64,000 bases of DNA, from NCBI RefSeq assembly GCF_023821985.2, contig NZ_CP098805.1, forward strand, positions 3,472,001-3,536,000, given 5' to 3'. The position numbers were made by a program, and so were the translations under genes. The notes under the pieces are model-generated. The model saw only the letters and a list, made by a program, of their open reading frames with translations, ran no database searches and was not told the origin of the DNA. This document shows positions 9,151-17,252 of the stretch, in pieces (position 1 is the first letter of the stretch; every line of letters starts with the position of its first letter). Source of the stretch: Dyadobacter chenhuakuii (GTDB lineage Bacteria; Bacteroidota; Bacteroidia; Cytophagales; Spirosomataceae).

Positions 9151-9192
9151 ATTCCATACCGGGTATTCCATACCGGGTATTCCATACCGGGA
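9151..9192. repeat. three 14-bp tandem repeats in the zur-merC intergenic region
   Basis: Three head-to-tail copies of ATTCCATACCGGGT (the last ends in A) lie at 9151-9164, 9165-9178 and 9179-9192, after a partial copy at 9141-9150. Across each junction the sequence GGTATTCCATACC forms a perfect 5-3-5 inverted repeat, so the array holds iterated dyads. It lies 54 bp upstream of the repressor start and could be a regulatory array or a simple slippage product. Confidence 0.75.
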
Positions 9193-9302
9193 ATACTTTT
9201 TATAAAACCTTTCCCGTCAAAGTTAAGTTCTAAGTGTAACAATTTCAAAAGGGATTTGGGTAGTGCAAAAAATGAAGAACCGACTGATCACAAAAATAAT
9301 TG

Positions 9303-9343
9303 TGCAACTCTGTTGCAAGTGATGCCAGATAGGTTTATTTTTG
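9303..9343 (+). promoter_or_regulatory. probable Zur operator and promoter of the merC-like gene
   Basis: A perfect palindrome TGCAAC-TCT-GTTGCA (9303-9317) is followed by TATTTTTG at 9336-9343. The TTG at 9313-9315 inside the right half-site stands exactly 20 nt before the -7 box. The 13-mer TTTTTGCAACATT right after it is identical to that behind the promoter at 5.7 kb. A repressor bound here would cover the -33 element. Confidence 0.72.
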
Positions 9344-9362
9344 CAACATTATTGTATATAGC

Positions 9363-9755
9363 ATGAAAGCAGAACACTCACATAGCAAAGCAGATTATAT
9401 CGGAATCCTGGGTTCTGTGTTGTGCATCGTGCATTGCCTGCTGATGCCTGCACTGGCATTCGGCACCACGATGTCTTCGCATCACCACCACGCCGGATTG
9501 GTTTCCCTTGATTATCTTTTTATTCTGATTAACGGTGTTGCCGTCTTTTACGCAACGAAAAACCACAAATCAATTGCTGTACGAACGATCTTATGGGGAG
9601 CATTGGCGTTATTTTCAGTATCGTTGATTTTCGAAGCAGCGCATCCTGTGTTCACCTGGCTGGGTTACATTGGCTCGGGATTGCTGATCGTAGGACATTT
9701 GACCAATCTGTACATCTGCCAGATCGCTCCCAAAATGAAGTGGAAAGTTTCTTAG
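9363..9755 (+). CDS. MerC-like small membrane protein
   Basis: A 130-residue inner-membrane protein with four hydrophobic helices. It carries the family's Cys-His-Cys pattern in the first helix (VLCIVHCLLMP, near residues 19-29), followed by a His-rich loop SSHHHHAG. MerC proteins were first known as mercury transporters, but in Bacteroidota small MerC-domain proteins are often under zinc or iron regulators. The operator described at 9303 makes zinc handling the likely role. The gene is monocistronic and is followed 3 bp later by the convergent serine-hydrolase gene. Confidence 0.75.
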   Translation: MKAEHSHSKADYIGILGSVLCIVHCLLMPALAFGTTMSSHHHHAGLVSLDYLFILINGVAVFYATKNHKSIAVRTILWGALALFSVSLIFEAAHPVFTWLGYIGSGLLIVGHLTNLYICQIAPKMKWKVS

Positions 9756-9758
9756 CTT

Positions 9759-11009
9759 TTATTTGTCGTACTCAACTTCAAACCGGCTCAGATCGGGCCT
9801 ATTAGCCCTTTTCCGGTTTACCTCATACTCAAAAATAGTCTTACCGAGATTGGTCATAAAGGGAAACCCAACCTTGTCGTAGTCATACTTATCGTCATTG
9901 AAGACCTGGTCTTCGTTGCAATAGATGACAGCAGTCAGCATAAATTCAATTCCCTTCTCAAAGTCTGCGATATAGGCATTATCCAGCAGGAAGCCATACG
10001 CATCACCTACCTTATTAAAAAGCCGGATATGCCTTGGTAACCGCGTTTTAGTAGCTCCAAACAGCAGAAATTTCGCATAACCGTCGTAGTAATCGTCCGT
10101 ATAATGTACCGGAAAGCTCGTTTCAACCGGGAATTGGGACATATACTGATACATAAAACGGTAATCATCGGGAGTAAGACTAAACCGCTGACTGGCGGGC
10201 ACTTGCTCCGGGAAGAATAGGGTTTTCAACAACCGATGCTGATCTTCCAGTGCAAAGTAGTTTTTTGTTGAAAAATCAAAAGGCTCATTCACCAGCACAT
10301 TGTCCTTCATATAACCCTTCCCTATCAAAACTGGCGTCGGCGATTTCAATTCTTTTGCCGCATATTTCGCCGGCTGCTCAAAAACCACCTTGCCATCCTT
10401 TTCGAACCGGATCGGATTGGTGTATCTGTTGTTTTCAGGGCCTATGGGTGAATCCAGCCGGTGCGTGATCCTTACATTGGTGAAGCCCTTTTTATGCAAA
10501 GAATCGTTGAACTCCTCCTGTCCGATAAACTCGTATAGCCGGTTAAAAGCATCATTGTCGCTTACCAGGAGGATCTTCTTGGCATAATGTGCAACGGATG
10601 GTAACTTATTTTCAGAAGTTGAATCTGATTTTACAGCCGTCTGCTCGGGTCGCTCCGCTCCTGTAAACATGGGCGTATCCTTATCAATGCCCAGTTTATT
10701 CAGCTTTTCAAAAGCCAGCGCAACAGCCGGAAGCTTGACGGTGCTTGCCGGATAAAAGTATTTTGAATTGTCAACCTGATAGCGGTGCGTAGTGAAATGC
10801 GGCTCGTTTTTGCGGTTTCTGTCAATCTTTGTGTAAAGGATCTGGATCTGGTATTTATCCGGATCTTTAAGGAGCTCGGCAAATCTTTCCGGATGCTTTT
10901 TCAGTAATTTTTCAATGAAGTTATCGGCCTGAAATTGTGCGGTTGAAGGTAACGAAACCAATGGTAAGAGCAAGTATAGCAACAATTTATAACCTCGTAA
11001 CAAAATCAT
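9759..11009 (-). CDS. class A beta-lactamase-fold serine hydrolase
   Basis: A 416-residue exported protein with a signal peptide (about residues 1-24, ending STAQ). The serine hydrolase motifs of the penicillin-binding/beta-lactamase fold are present: S89-T-V-K92 in YPASTVKLP, an SDN triad in LLVSDNDAF, and a K-V-G box in FNKVGDAYG where KTG is usual. The N-terminal 80-residue extension is not part of a standard beta-lactamase. Proteins like this in Bacteroidota are usually annotated as serine hydrolases; hydrolysis of beta-lactams or of a cell-wall peptide cannot be decided from sequence. No operon partner. Confidence 0.75.
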   Translation of the reverse strand: MILLRGYKLLLYLLLPLVSLPSTAQFQADNFIEKLLKKHPERFAELLKDPDKYQIQILYTKIDRNRKNEPHFTTHRYQVDNSKYFYPASTVKLPAVALAFEKLNKLGIDKDTPMFTGAERPEQTAVKSDSTSENKLPSVAHYAKKILLVSDNDAFNRLYEFIGQEEFNDSLHKKGFTNVRITHRLDSPIGPENNRYTNPIRFEKDGKVVFEQPAKYAAKELKSPTPVLIGKGYMKDNVLVNEPFDFSTKNYFALEDQHRLLKTLFFPEQVPASQRFSLTPDDYRFMYQYMSQFPVETSFPVHYTDDYYDGYAKFLLFGATKTRLPRHIRLFNKVGDAYGFLLDNAYIADFEKGIEFMLTAVIYCNEDQVFNDDKYDYDKVGFPFMTNLGKTIFEYEVNRKRANRPDLSRFEVEYDK

Positions 11010-11124
11010 GGAAATCCCTGGGCACGTGTAAAACGAAGATACAATATTTATTTTAAAGGGTTAATGGAATTATATTTTACTGCCAACGGCCTTTACTTAT
11101 TTGAATATAAACATGGGCGAAATA

Positions 11125-12843
11125 ATGGAGGAAAATAAATTGCGCAGCCGCGGATGGTTCGGAAAGTCCGGTAAGGATGGATTTATATACAGGGCCTGGA
11201 TGAAAAATCAGGGTTACCCGGCAGATGAATTCGACGGACGGCCGGTGATCGGAATTTGCAATACATTTTCGGAATTAACGCCTTGTAATGGTCATTTTCG
11301 GGAACTGGCAGAATCGGTAAAACGGGGCGTATGGGAAGCAGGGGGCTTCCCGGTTGAATTTCCGGTTATGTCTCTGGGCGAAACATTGATGAAACCCACG
11401 GCCATGCTCTACCGCAACCTGGCGAGTATGGATGTGGAAGAATCGATCCGCGCCAACCCCGTTGACGGCGTTGTGCTGCTTTGTGGCTGTGACAAAACCA
11501 CGCCATCACTGGTCATGGGCGCTGCCAGCGTGAACATTCCCACAATCGTCGTTTCAGGCGGGCCAATGCTCACAGGTCGTTACAGGGGCAAAAGCATTGG
11601 CACAAGTGACATTTGGCGGTTCAGTGAAATGTACCGCAAAGGTGAACTTTCACAGGAAGAGTTTACGACCTCAGAAGCTTGCATGTGCCGCAGCAACGGA
11701 CATTGTGCCGTAATGGGAACGGCGTCCACAATGGCTTGTATGGTAGAGTCGCTGGGCCTTACCTTGCCCGAAAATGCGGCTATCCCGGCAGCGGATTCGC
11801 GCAGAAAAGTGCTTGCTCATCTGTCGGGTCGCAGGATTGTGCAGATGGTGCACGAGGATCTGCGCCTGTCCCAGATATTAACAAAAGAAGCTTTTGAAAA
11901 CGCTATTATGCTCAATGCGGCTATTGGCGGCTCGACGAATTTTGTCATACACCTTCTTGCCATTGCAGGTCGGATCGGCGTTGATCTCTCGTTGGATGAC
12001 TTCAATGCGCTTTGTGCGAAAGTGCCCCTATTGCTCAATTTGCAGCCTTCCGGCGGGTATTTCATGGAAGACTTTTACTATGCAGGCGGCTTACCGGTTG
12101 TAATAAAAGAAATGCTCGGGTTGCTGCATCAGAATGTGATCACAGCGAACGGCAAAACAATGGCAGAGAACTGTGCCACGGCCGAATGCTTCGATCCGGA
12201 AGTGATCGCTACGCTGGCAGAGCCGGTTAAAGACCTCACCGGATTGGCTGTTGTGCGTGGTAATCTTTGCGTAAATGGTGCGGTGATCAAACCCTCGGCA
12301 TCATTGAAACCAGAACTGATGCAACACCGCGGACGGGCAATCGTATTTGAAGATATTGACGATTATAAAGCACGCCTTGACGATCCGGACCTGGATGTGG
12401 ATGAAAACAGTATTCTGGTTCTTAAAAATGTAGGCCCGAAAGGCTATCCCGGAATGCCGGAAGTAGGAAATATGTCGTTACCGAAAAAACTGCTTGCTCA
12501 GGGGGTGATCGATATGGTGCGGATTTCGGATGGACGCATGAGCGGGACCGGATTTGGAACGGTTGTTTTGCACATTTCACCCGAAGCGGCCGTGGGCGGA
12601 ACGCTGGCATTGGTCAGGGACGGCGACTACATTGAGCTGGACGTTGAAAACAGGAAACTCAATCTGGAAGTGTCGGACGAGGAGCTTGCAGAACGCGCAA
12701 AATCCTGGAAACCGCTGGAAATGGGCTATAACCGGGGTTATGTGAATTTGCATATCAATCACGTCATGCAGGCGCACGAAGGTGCCGATCTCGATTTCCT
12801 GGTTGGCGGATCGGGAGATAAAGTAACAAGAGATTCGCATTAA
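11125..12843 (+). CDS. IlvD/Edd-family sugar-acid dehydratase
   Basis: A 572-residue [2Fe-2S] dehydratase. Cluster and active-site signatures are ICNTFSELTPCNGHFRELAE, LCGCDKTTPSLVMGAAS and ACMCRSNGHCAVMGTASTMA, with the C-terminal DGRMSGTGFGTVVLHISPEA. The opening KLRSRGWFGKSGKDGFIYRAW is typical of the arabinonate/xylonate-type branch rather than of dihydroxy-acid dehydratase IlvD. Expected reaction: removal of water from an aldonic acid to a 2-keto-3-deoxy acid. ATG at 11125 gives the family start MEENKLRSRG; an ATG at 11113 is possible. The SDR dehydrogenase 42 bp behind would supply the oxidation step that makes or uses the acid. Confidence 0.85.
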   Translation: MEENKLRSRGWFGKSGKDGFIYRAWMKNQGYPADEFDGRPVIGICNTFSELTPCNGHFRELAESVKRGVWEAGGFPVEFPVMSLGETLMKPTAMLYRNLASMDVEESIRANPVDGVVLLCGCDKTTPSLVMGAASVNIPTIVVSGGPMLTGRYRGKSIGTSDIWRFSEMYRKGELSQEEFTTSEACMCRSNGHCAVMGTASTMACMVESLGLTLPENAAIPAADSRRKVLAHLSGRRIVQMVHEDLRLSQILTKEAFENAIMLNAAIGGSTNFVIHLLAIAGRIGVDLSLDDFNALCAKVPLLLNLQPSGGYFMEDFYYAGGLPVVIKEMLGLLHQNVITANGKTMAENCATAECFDPEVIATLAEPVKDLTGLAVVRGNLCVNGAVIKPSASLKPELMQHRGRAIVFEDIDDYKARLDDPDLDVDENSILVLKNVGPKGYPGMPEVGNMSLPKKLLAQGVIDMVRISDGRMSGTGFGTVVLHISPEAAVGGTLALVRDGDYIELDVENRKLNLEVSDEELAERAKSWKPLEMGYNRGYVNLHINHVMQAHEGADLDFLVGGSGDKVTRDSH

Positions 12844-12885
12844 GGCAGGGCTGAGCAGAGCCCTTTCAAAATCAAAACATGTATA

Positions 12886-13683
12886 ATGAGCAGCCAATTA
12901 TTTGATAATCAAGTAGCGATCGTAACGGGAGCGGGACAGGGAATCGGGTTTGAGATAGCAAAACAACTCGCGTCACAAGGAGCTTGCGTGATTTTGAATG
13001 ACTTTGACGAGGCCCTCGCCAAAGAAGCTGCGAGTAAAATACGGAGTATGGAAGGCGAATGTGTTGCATTTGCAGGCGATGCTTCCAAAGTTGAGGTGAT
13101 CAATGGAATGGTGGAAGAGGCTGTTAAATGCTTTGGAAAACTTTCCATTGTGGTTGCAAATGCAGGCATTACGCTCTTCGGCGACTTTTTTACTTATCCG
13201 GAAGAAAATTTAAGAAAGGTCCTGGAAGTGAATCTGATGGGATCTTTCTTACTTACACAAGCCGCAGCCCGCCAAATGCGTGCGCAAAAAGCGGGCGGCA
13301 GAATATTGCTGATGTCTTCGGTTGTAGGCCATCAGGCGCACCAGTTTCTGGGTGCATATGCGATGACGAAGGCAGGATTGGAAATGTTGGCAAAAAATCT
13401 TGTGCTGGAATTATCCCCGCACGGCATCACCATTAACACAGTGGCCCCCGGGGCAACATTGACCGAAAGGACACTGGCCGAAGATCCGAATTACCCAAAA
13501 ATGTGGTCTGCGATCACGCCTATGGGCCGCCCGGCGATTTGTGAAGACATTGCTAATGCTGCGTTATTCCTGTTATCCCCGCATTCCGGGCACATTACAG
13601 GGCAAAGCCTCGTCGTAGATGGCGGCTGGACTTCGGTAAGCCCCCTACCCGACCTGAGTAACCTGCATGTAAATAAGGATTAA
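12886..13683 (+). CDS. SDR-family dehydrogenase, probably sugar or sugar-acid
   Basis: A 265-residue classical SDR. Cofactor motif TGAGQGIG near residues 15-22, NAG motif in VVANAGITLFG, catalytic Ser in LLMSSVVGH, Tyr and Lys in AYAMTKAGL, and VDGGWTS near the C-terminus. Asp in LNDFDEA at the end of the second strand favours NAD(H). It is very likely co-transcribed with the dehydratase, so a role in oxidising a sugar or deoxy-sugar acid is inferred. The 3' end overlaps that of the convergent gene by four bases at 13680-13683, and there is no terminator between them. Confidence 0.82.
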   Translation: MSSQLFDNQVAIVTGAGQGIGFEIAKQLASQGACVILNDFDEALAKEAASKIRSMEGECVAFAGDASKVEVINGMVEEAVKCFGKLSIVVANAGITLFGDFFTYPEENLRKVLEVNLMGSFLLTQAAARQMRAQKAGGRILLMSSVVGHQAHQFLGAYAMTKAGLEMLAKNLVLELSPHGITINTVAPGATLTERTLAEDPNYPKMWSAITPMGRPAICEDIANAALFLLSPHSGHITGQSLVVDGGWTSVSPLPDLSNLHVNKD

Positions 13684-14396
13684 TCTTCCATTCCCTGGGA
13701 AAACAGCTGTGCTTCCAGGTCATCAATGTTTCCATCCGGCGAAACGAAAAGTTCACGCGGCTTGGAGGAGGCGACAGGAACAACCGTCATGAACGTGCGA
13801 TACTGCGCATCTGAAATGATTTTCAATGTCAATGCTCTTTTCAGCACCATCGGGAATGGGACTTTGAAGAAATTGGCTATGTCAGCAGCCAGGAAATCAG
13901 GTATTTTTGAAATGTCATTTCTGAAAAAGCTTTCTACTTCTTCAAAAGGAAGCAAGGCTTCAAATATCAATCGCTCAGAACGTGCTGCCAGCGAGGTTGT
14001 ATTCGTATATAATGTATGCAAACCCAGTGACACGGTCAGCAAATGAATGTGATAATTACGTTCATTTATCTCCGAAGCGGCATTGACAAACACCCATCCT
14101 TTTTGACGATATATTGCAGAAAATCCTTTGAAATTCGGATCTACATTATGCAGTTGGGCGATTTTAATTCCCTCAGGATATGGAAGTTTATGGCCGATCT
14201 GATGTACAATGTCCTGCGCATAAGAAATGTCTGCAACCGCGCCCGCAGGCTCGATCATCCAATCCCCATTCACTAATCCCTCAAAAAGCGCGTCAGCCAA
14301 CCGCTGGCTCTCCACCTGACCAAGATGCAGGACGATCCGGTTACCACGCACCGAAAAATCGAGAAGTAGCTGGTTCTTGGGTTGCTTTTTAGCCAT
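13680..14396 (-). CDS. degenerate ImmA/IrrE-like protein
   Basis: A 238-residue cytoplasmic protein without signal or membrane segments. The C-terminal half has the arrangement of an ImmA/IrrE (DUF955) peptidase: a helix where the HExxH motif should be, a small helix with FEALLPFEEVESF that corresponds to the usual AAELLMP segment, then a LAADIANFFKVPFPMVLKRA helix pair typical of the family. However, the zinc motif is not there: the expected position reads HLLTVSLGLHTLY, and no HExxH occurs anywhere. If the relation is right, it is a catalytically dead member. The N-terminal 60 residues (LLLDFSVRGNRIVLHLGQVE) are unassigned. Assignment is by eye only. Confidence 0.5.
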   Translation of the reverse strand: MAKKQPKNQLLLDFSVRGNRIVLHLGQVESQRLADALFEGLVNGDWMIEPAGAVADISYAQDIVHQIGHKLPYPEGIKIAQLHNVDPNFKGFSAIYRQKGWVFVNAASEINERNYHIHLLTVSLGLHTLYTNTTSLAARSERLIFEALLPFEEVESFFRNDISKIPDFLAADIANFFKVPFPMVLKRALTLKIISDAQYRTFMTVVPVASSKPRELFVSPDGNIDDLEAQLFSQGMED

Positions 14397-14469
14397 AGTG
14401 TTTCAGTTGTTGAGGTCCGAACTTCAAAGATACAGCCTTGCACATTCAGCAACAAAGCCTTTCAGAATT

Positions 14470-15054
14470 TTATCTCCAGTTCAGTGTGTTCAAAAGCTGG
14501 ATCATGTCCTTTTGCAAATAATCGATGACAGGAGCCAGCGAATCGTTTTTCGTGGCAGTGGGAAAGTATATGGCGCCGCGCATGAAGTGTTTTGTACTGT
14601 CCGTAGTATAAAACTGGTAAGGGCTGGGCACGTCGCCTTCGATTTTAAACAGAATGGCCGTTTTCCCGGTCCTACTTAAAACCCGCTGTTCCTGAATGGC
14701 CGAAGCGCGGATCTGGTGCTTGCTGGCCAGCTTATAGGAATCGTCAATATAAGCTTTCAGCAGCGCAGGATTATTCCCGACGTCTTTATAAGTGATTTGA
14801 ATGTTGGCTTTGAATTGAGGATAGTTGATGAAGATCCAATGCTTGCCTGCCGTTGCAAATGTATCGGGGACAGCCTCTGCGTATTTAGAAAATTCAAATG
14901 TATAGGGATGCTCCTGCGTCAGTTTTTGATAAGTATGCGGAGGCAGATCCACCCTGTTAAAACCCTTGGGTTTGGGGACATAACTGGCTTCTTTTTTACT
15001 GCATGCGGCTGATATAATGCATATGACAGAGAAAAGCAGTATTTTTTTATACAT
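14470..15054 (-). CDS. gldD: gliding motility lipoprotein GldD
   Basis: A 194-residue lipoprotein (signal MYKKILLFSVICIISAAC with lipobox Cys18). The body matches GldD, a Bacteroidota lipoprotein needed for gliding in Flavobacterium johnsoniae: KPKGFNRVDLPPHTYQKL, PYTFEFSKYA, the WIFINYPQFKANIQITYK stretch, SYKLASKHQIRASAI and the C-terminal FPTATKNDSLAPVIDYLQKD. Its molecular role is unknown. Here it is separated from other gld genes and sits downstream of glmS behind a terminator, so it probably has its own promoter. Its presence agrees with the T9SS cargo and PorZ elsewhere in the window. Confidence 0.9.
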   Translation of the reverse strand: MYKKILLFSVICIISAACSKKEASYVPKPKGFNRVDLPPHTYQKLTQEHPYTFEFSKYAEAVPDTFATAGKHWIFINYPQFKANIQITYKDVGNNPALLKAYIDDSYKLASKHQIRASAIQEQRVLSRTGKTAILFKIEGDVPSPYQFYTTDSTKHFMRGAIYFPTATKNDSLAPVIDYLQKDMIQLLNTLNWR

Positions 15055-15138
15055 TGAAATGATCTCTTTTATAAAACTGAACGCGCAAACTTAACGAAAA
15101 CAACATTACATTATTTCCTGCAAAAGTTTATGCAAAAT

Positions 15139-15175
15139 AAAAAGCGAAACTGCCCTTGAGACAACTTCGCTTTTT
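15139..15175 (-). terminator. terminator after glmS
   Basis: A 10-bp perfect inverted repeat (AAAAAGCGAA / TTCGCTTTTT), 18 bp after the glmS stop. On the minus strand the stem is followed directly by a T-run, as an intrinsic terminator requires. Confidence 0.8.
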
Positions 15176-15192
15176 AAGATTATAATCAAATA

Positions 15193-17031
15193 TTACTCTA
15201 CTGTCACTGATTTCGCAAGATTCCGGGGCTGATCCACATTCCTGCCGCGCATAACGGCAATGTAATAAGAAAGCAGCTGCAACGGAATTACAGAAACCAG
15301 AGGCGTAAGTAATTCGTGCACTTTGGGAACCTCAATCACAAAATCCACCATGCCCGGGATAAGCGTATCGCCCTCAGTAACAATGGCAATCACCCTTCCC
15401 TTCCGTGCCTTCACTTCCTGAATGTTGGAAACGATTTTCTCGTAAGAGCCATCTTTCGTTGCCAGGAAAACCACCGGCATATCCTCATCAATGAGCGCGA
15501 TAGGCCCGTGCTTCATTTCTGCGGCGGGGTAACCTTCGGCGTGGATATAGGAAATCTCTTTCAATTTGAGAGCGCCTTCCAGTGCCACCGGGAAATTCAA
15601 ACCTCTTCCCAGATAAATAAAGTTGCGTGCATAGGTGAATATAAATGCGATTTCCTTGATCTTATTAGCATTCTCGAACACCTTTTCCACCTTTGCCGGA
15701 ATCGTTTCCAGCTCAACGAGCAGTTGGCGGTAAGTTTCTTCGGATATCGTGCCTTTGCGCTTCGCAGTAGCAATGGCGATCAAAGTAAGCACAGTCACTT
15801 GCGCAGTAAATGCCTTTGTACTGGCCACACCAATTTCGGGGCCGGCGTGCGTGTAAGCGCCTGCATGCGTTGCACGGGCGATGGAAGAACCCACCACATT
15901 GCAAACACCGAATATCGTCGCCCCTTTTGACTTAGCCAGCTCAATGGCAGCCAGTGTATCCGCAGTCTCACCGGATTGTGAAATGGCGATAACAATGTCC
16001 TTTTCGTTAATTACAGGATTTCGGTAACGGAATTCGGAAGCATATTCGACCTCTACGTTCACTCTCGCCAATTCTTCGAAAAGATATTCCGCTACAAGAC
16101 CTGCATGCCATGAAGTGCCGCAGCCTACGATCACAATGCGGTCTGCTTCGGCCAGTTTATCCAGATAATTTGCCAGCCCGCCTAATTGCAAATGTGCATC
16201 GTCCGCACGCAATCTTCCGCGCATACTGTCGGCAATGGAACGCGGCTGTTCAAAAATTTCTTTGATCATGAAATGGTCATAACCACCTTTTTCGATGGTT
16301 TCAAGCTCCATTTCCAGCTTTTGGATATAAGGAATCGTTTCCGTGTTATCCAGATTTTGAATGCTTAACCGGCCGTCACTGATCACAGCAACTTCATAAT
16401 CATCCAGGTAAACCACATCTTTAGTATACTCGATGATCGGCGTGGCGTCGGAAGCGAAGAAAAATTCATCTTCCCCGATGCCAATTACCAGCGGGCTCCC
16501 TTTTCTGGCAGCAATAAGTTGTCCCGGATGATCCAGCGACATCACCACTATCGCATAAGCGCCTACGACTTCTTTCAGCGCGTGTTTCACGGCAGATTCC
16601 AACGAACCGCCCGTCTCCTGCTGAATGTCTTCTATAAAATGAATGAGAACTTCTGTATCTGTATCGCTGAGAAACTTATGCCCTTTTGTGACCAGATTTT
16701 GTTTGATCGAAGCATAATTCTCTATAATGCCGTTGTGAATGATGGAAAGCCGGCGGTTATTGGAGTAATGCGGGTGTGCATTTACGTCATTTGGCTCTCC
16801 GTGTGTGGCCCAGCGCGTGTGCCCGATGCCGATTGTGGCGGTTAAATGTTTGGAAGCAAGCTCACTTTCGAGGTCGGACACCTTGCCTTTTTTCTTATAA
16901 ATATCCAATTTGGCATTTTCCAGCAAGGCAATTCCCGAGCTGTCATAACCCCGATATTCTAGTCTTTTAAGACCTTTGAGAATTAGGGGATAAGCTTCTC
17001 TGCTTCCTACGTAAGCTACAATTCCACACAT
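15193..17031 (-). CDS. glmS: glutamine-fructose-6-phosphate aminotransferase
   Basis: A 612-residue enzyme that makes glucosamine 6-phosphate from fructose 6-phosphate and glutamine, the entry step to peptidoglycan and lipopolysaccharide amino sugars. The N-terminal glutaminase domain starts MCGIVAYVG (nucleophile Cys2) with GHTRWATHGEPN and HNGIIENY. Two SIS domains follow (VGCGTSWHAGL, ISQSGETADTLAA, and SYIHAEGYPAAEMKHGPIAL), and the C-terminus is QPRNLAKSVTVE. Length is normal. No glmS ribozyme structure is seen in the 221 bp upstream. It is flanked by terminators on both sides, so it is monocistronic. Confidence 0.98.
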   Translation of the reverse strand: MCGIVAYVGSREAYPLILKGLKRLEYRGYDSSGIALLENAKLDIYKKKGKVSDLESELASKHLTATIGIGHTRWATHGEPNDVNAHPHYSNNRRLSIIHNGIIENYASIKQNLVTKGHKFLSDTDTEVLIHFIEDIQQETGGSLESAVKHALKEVVGAYAIVVMSLDHPGQLIAARKGSPLVIGIGEDEFFFASDATPIIEYTKDVVYLDDYEVAVISDGRLSIQNLDNTETIPYIQKLEMELETIEKGGYDHFMIKEIFEQPRSIADSMRGRLRADDAHLQLGGLANYLDKLAEADRIVIVGCGTSWHAGLVAEYLFEELARVNVEVEYASEFRYRNPVINEKDIVIAISQSGETADTLAAIELAKSKGATIFGVCNVVGSSIARATHAGAYTHAGPEIGVASTKAFTAQVTVLTLIAIATAKRKGTISEETYRQLLVELETIPAKVEKVFENANKIKEIAFIFTYARNFIYLGRGLNFPVALEGALKLKEISYIHAEGYPAAEMKHGPIALIDEDMPVVFLATKDGSYEKIVSNIQEVKARKGRVIAIVTEGDTLIPGMVDFVIEVPKVHELLTPLVSVIPLQLLSYYIAVMRGRNVDQPRNLAKSVTVE

Positions 17032-17199
17032 ATTTTAAGAATTTAAATTGAGTGTATGTTAAATGATACGGTGCAAATAAATAGCAATCAGGAATGCTTA
17101 ACAAGCTATATTATAATTAATTACTAAAAATTATCCAATTTCATAAGAGTGCTCGAACACATCGTAAATATCCTATTCCGTGATTTTTACGATTAGTAC

Positions 17200-17229
17200 A
17201 AAAAAAATGGCGACCATTATGGCCGCCAT
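17200..17229 (-). terminator. terminator after the glycogen-synthase-like gene
   Basis: On the minus strand a stem ATGGCG / CGCCAT, with a further small dyad in its loop, runs into a stretch of seven or more T's. It lies 24 bp beyond the stop of the gene at 17253. Confidence 0.75.
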
Positions 17230-17252
17230 CATTTTCAGTGATATATCCGGGA

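Noticed and set aside
9022-9366. 114-codon ORF running from inside the repressor gene into the merC promoter
   Set aside because: It crosses the operator and tandem repeats and encodes no recognisable protein.
17032-17252. glmS ribozyme or other riboswitch upstream of glmS
   Set aside because: No conserved ribozyme core was found; the only structure is the terminator at 17200-17229, which belongs to the neighbouring gene.
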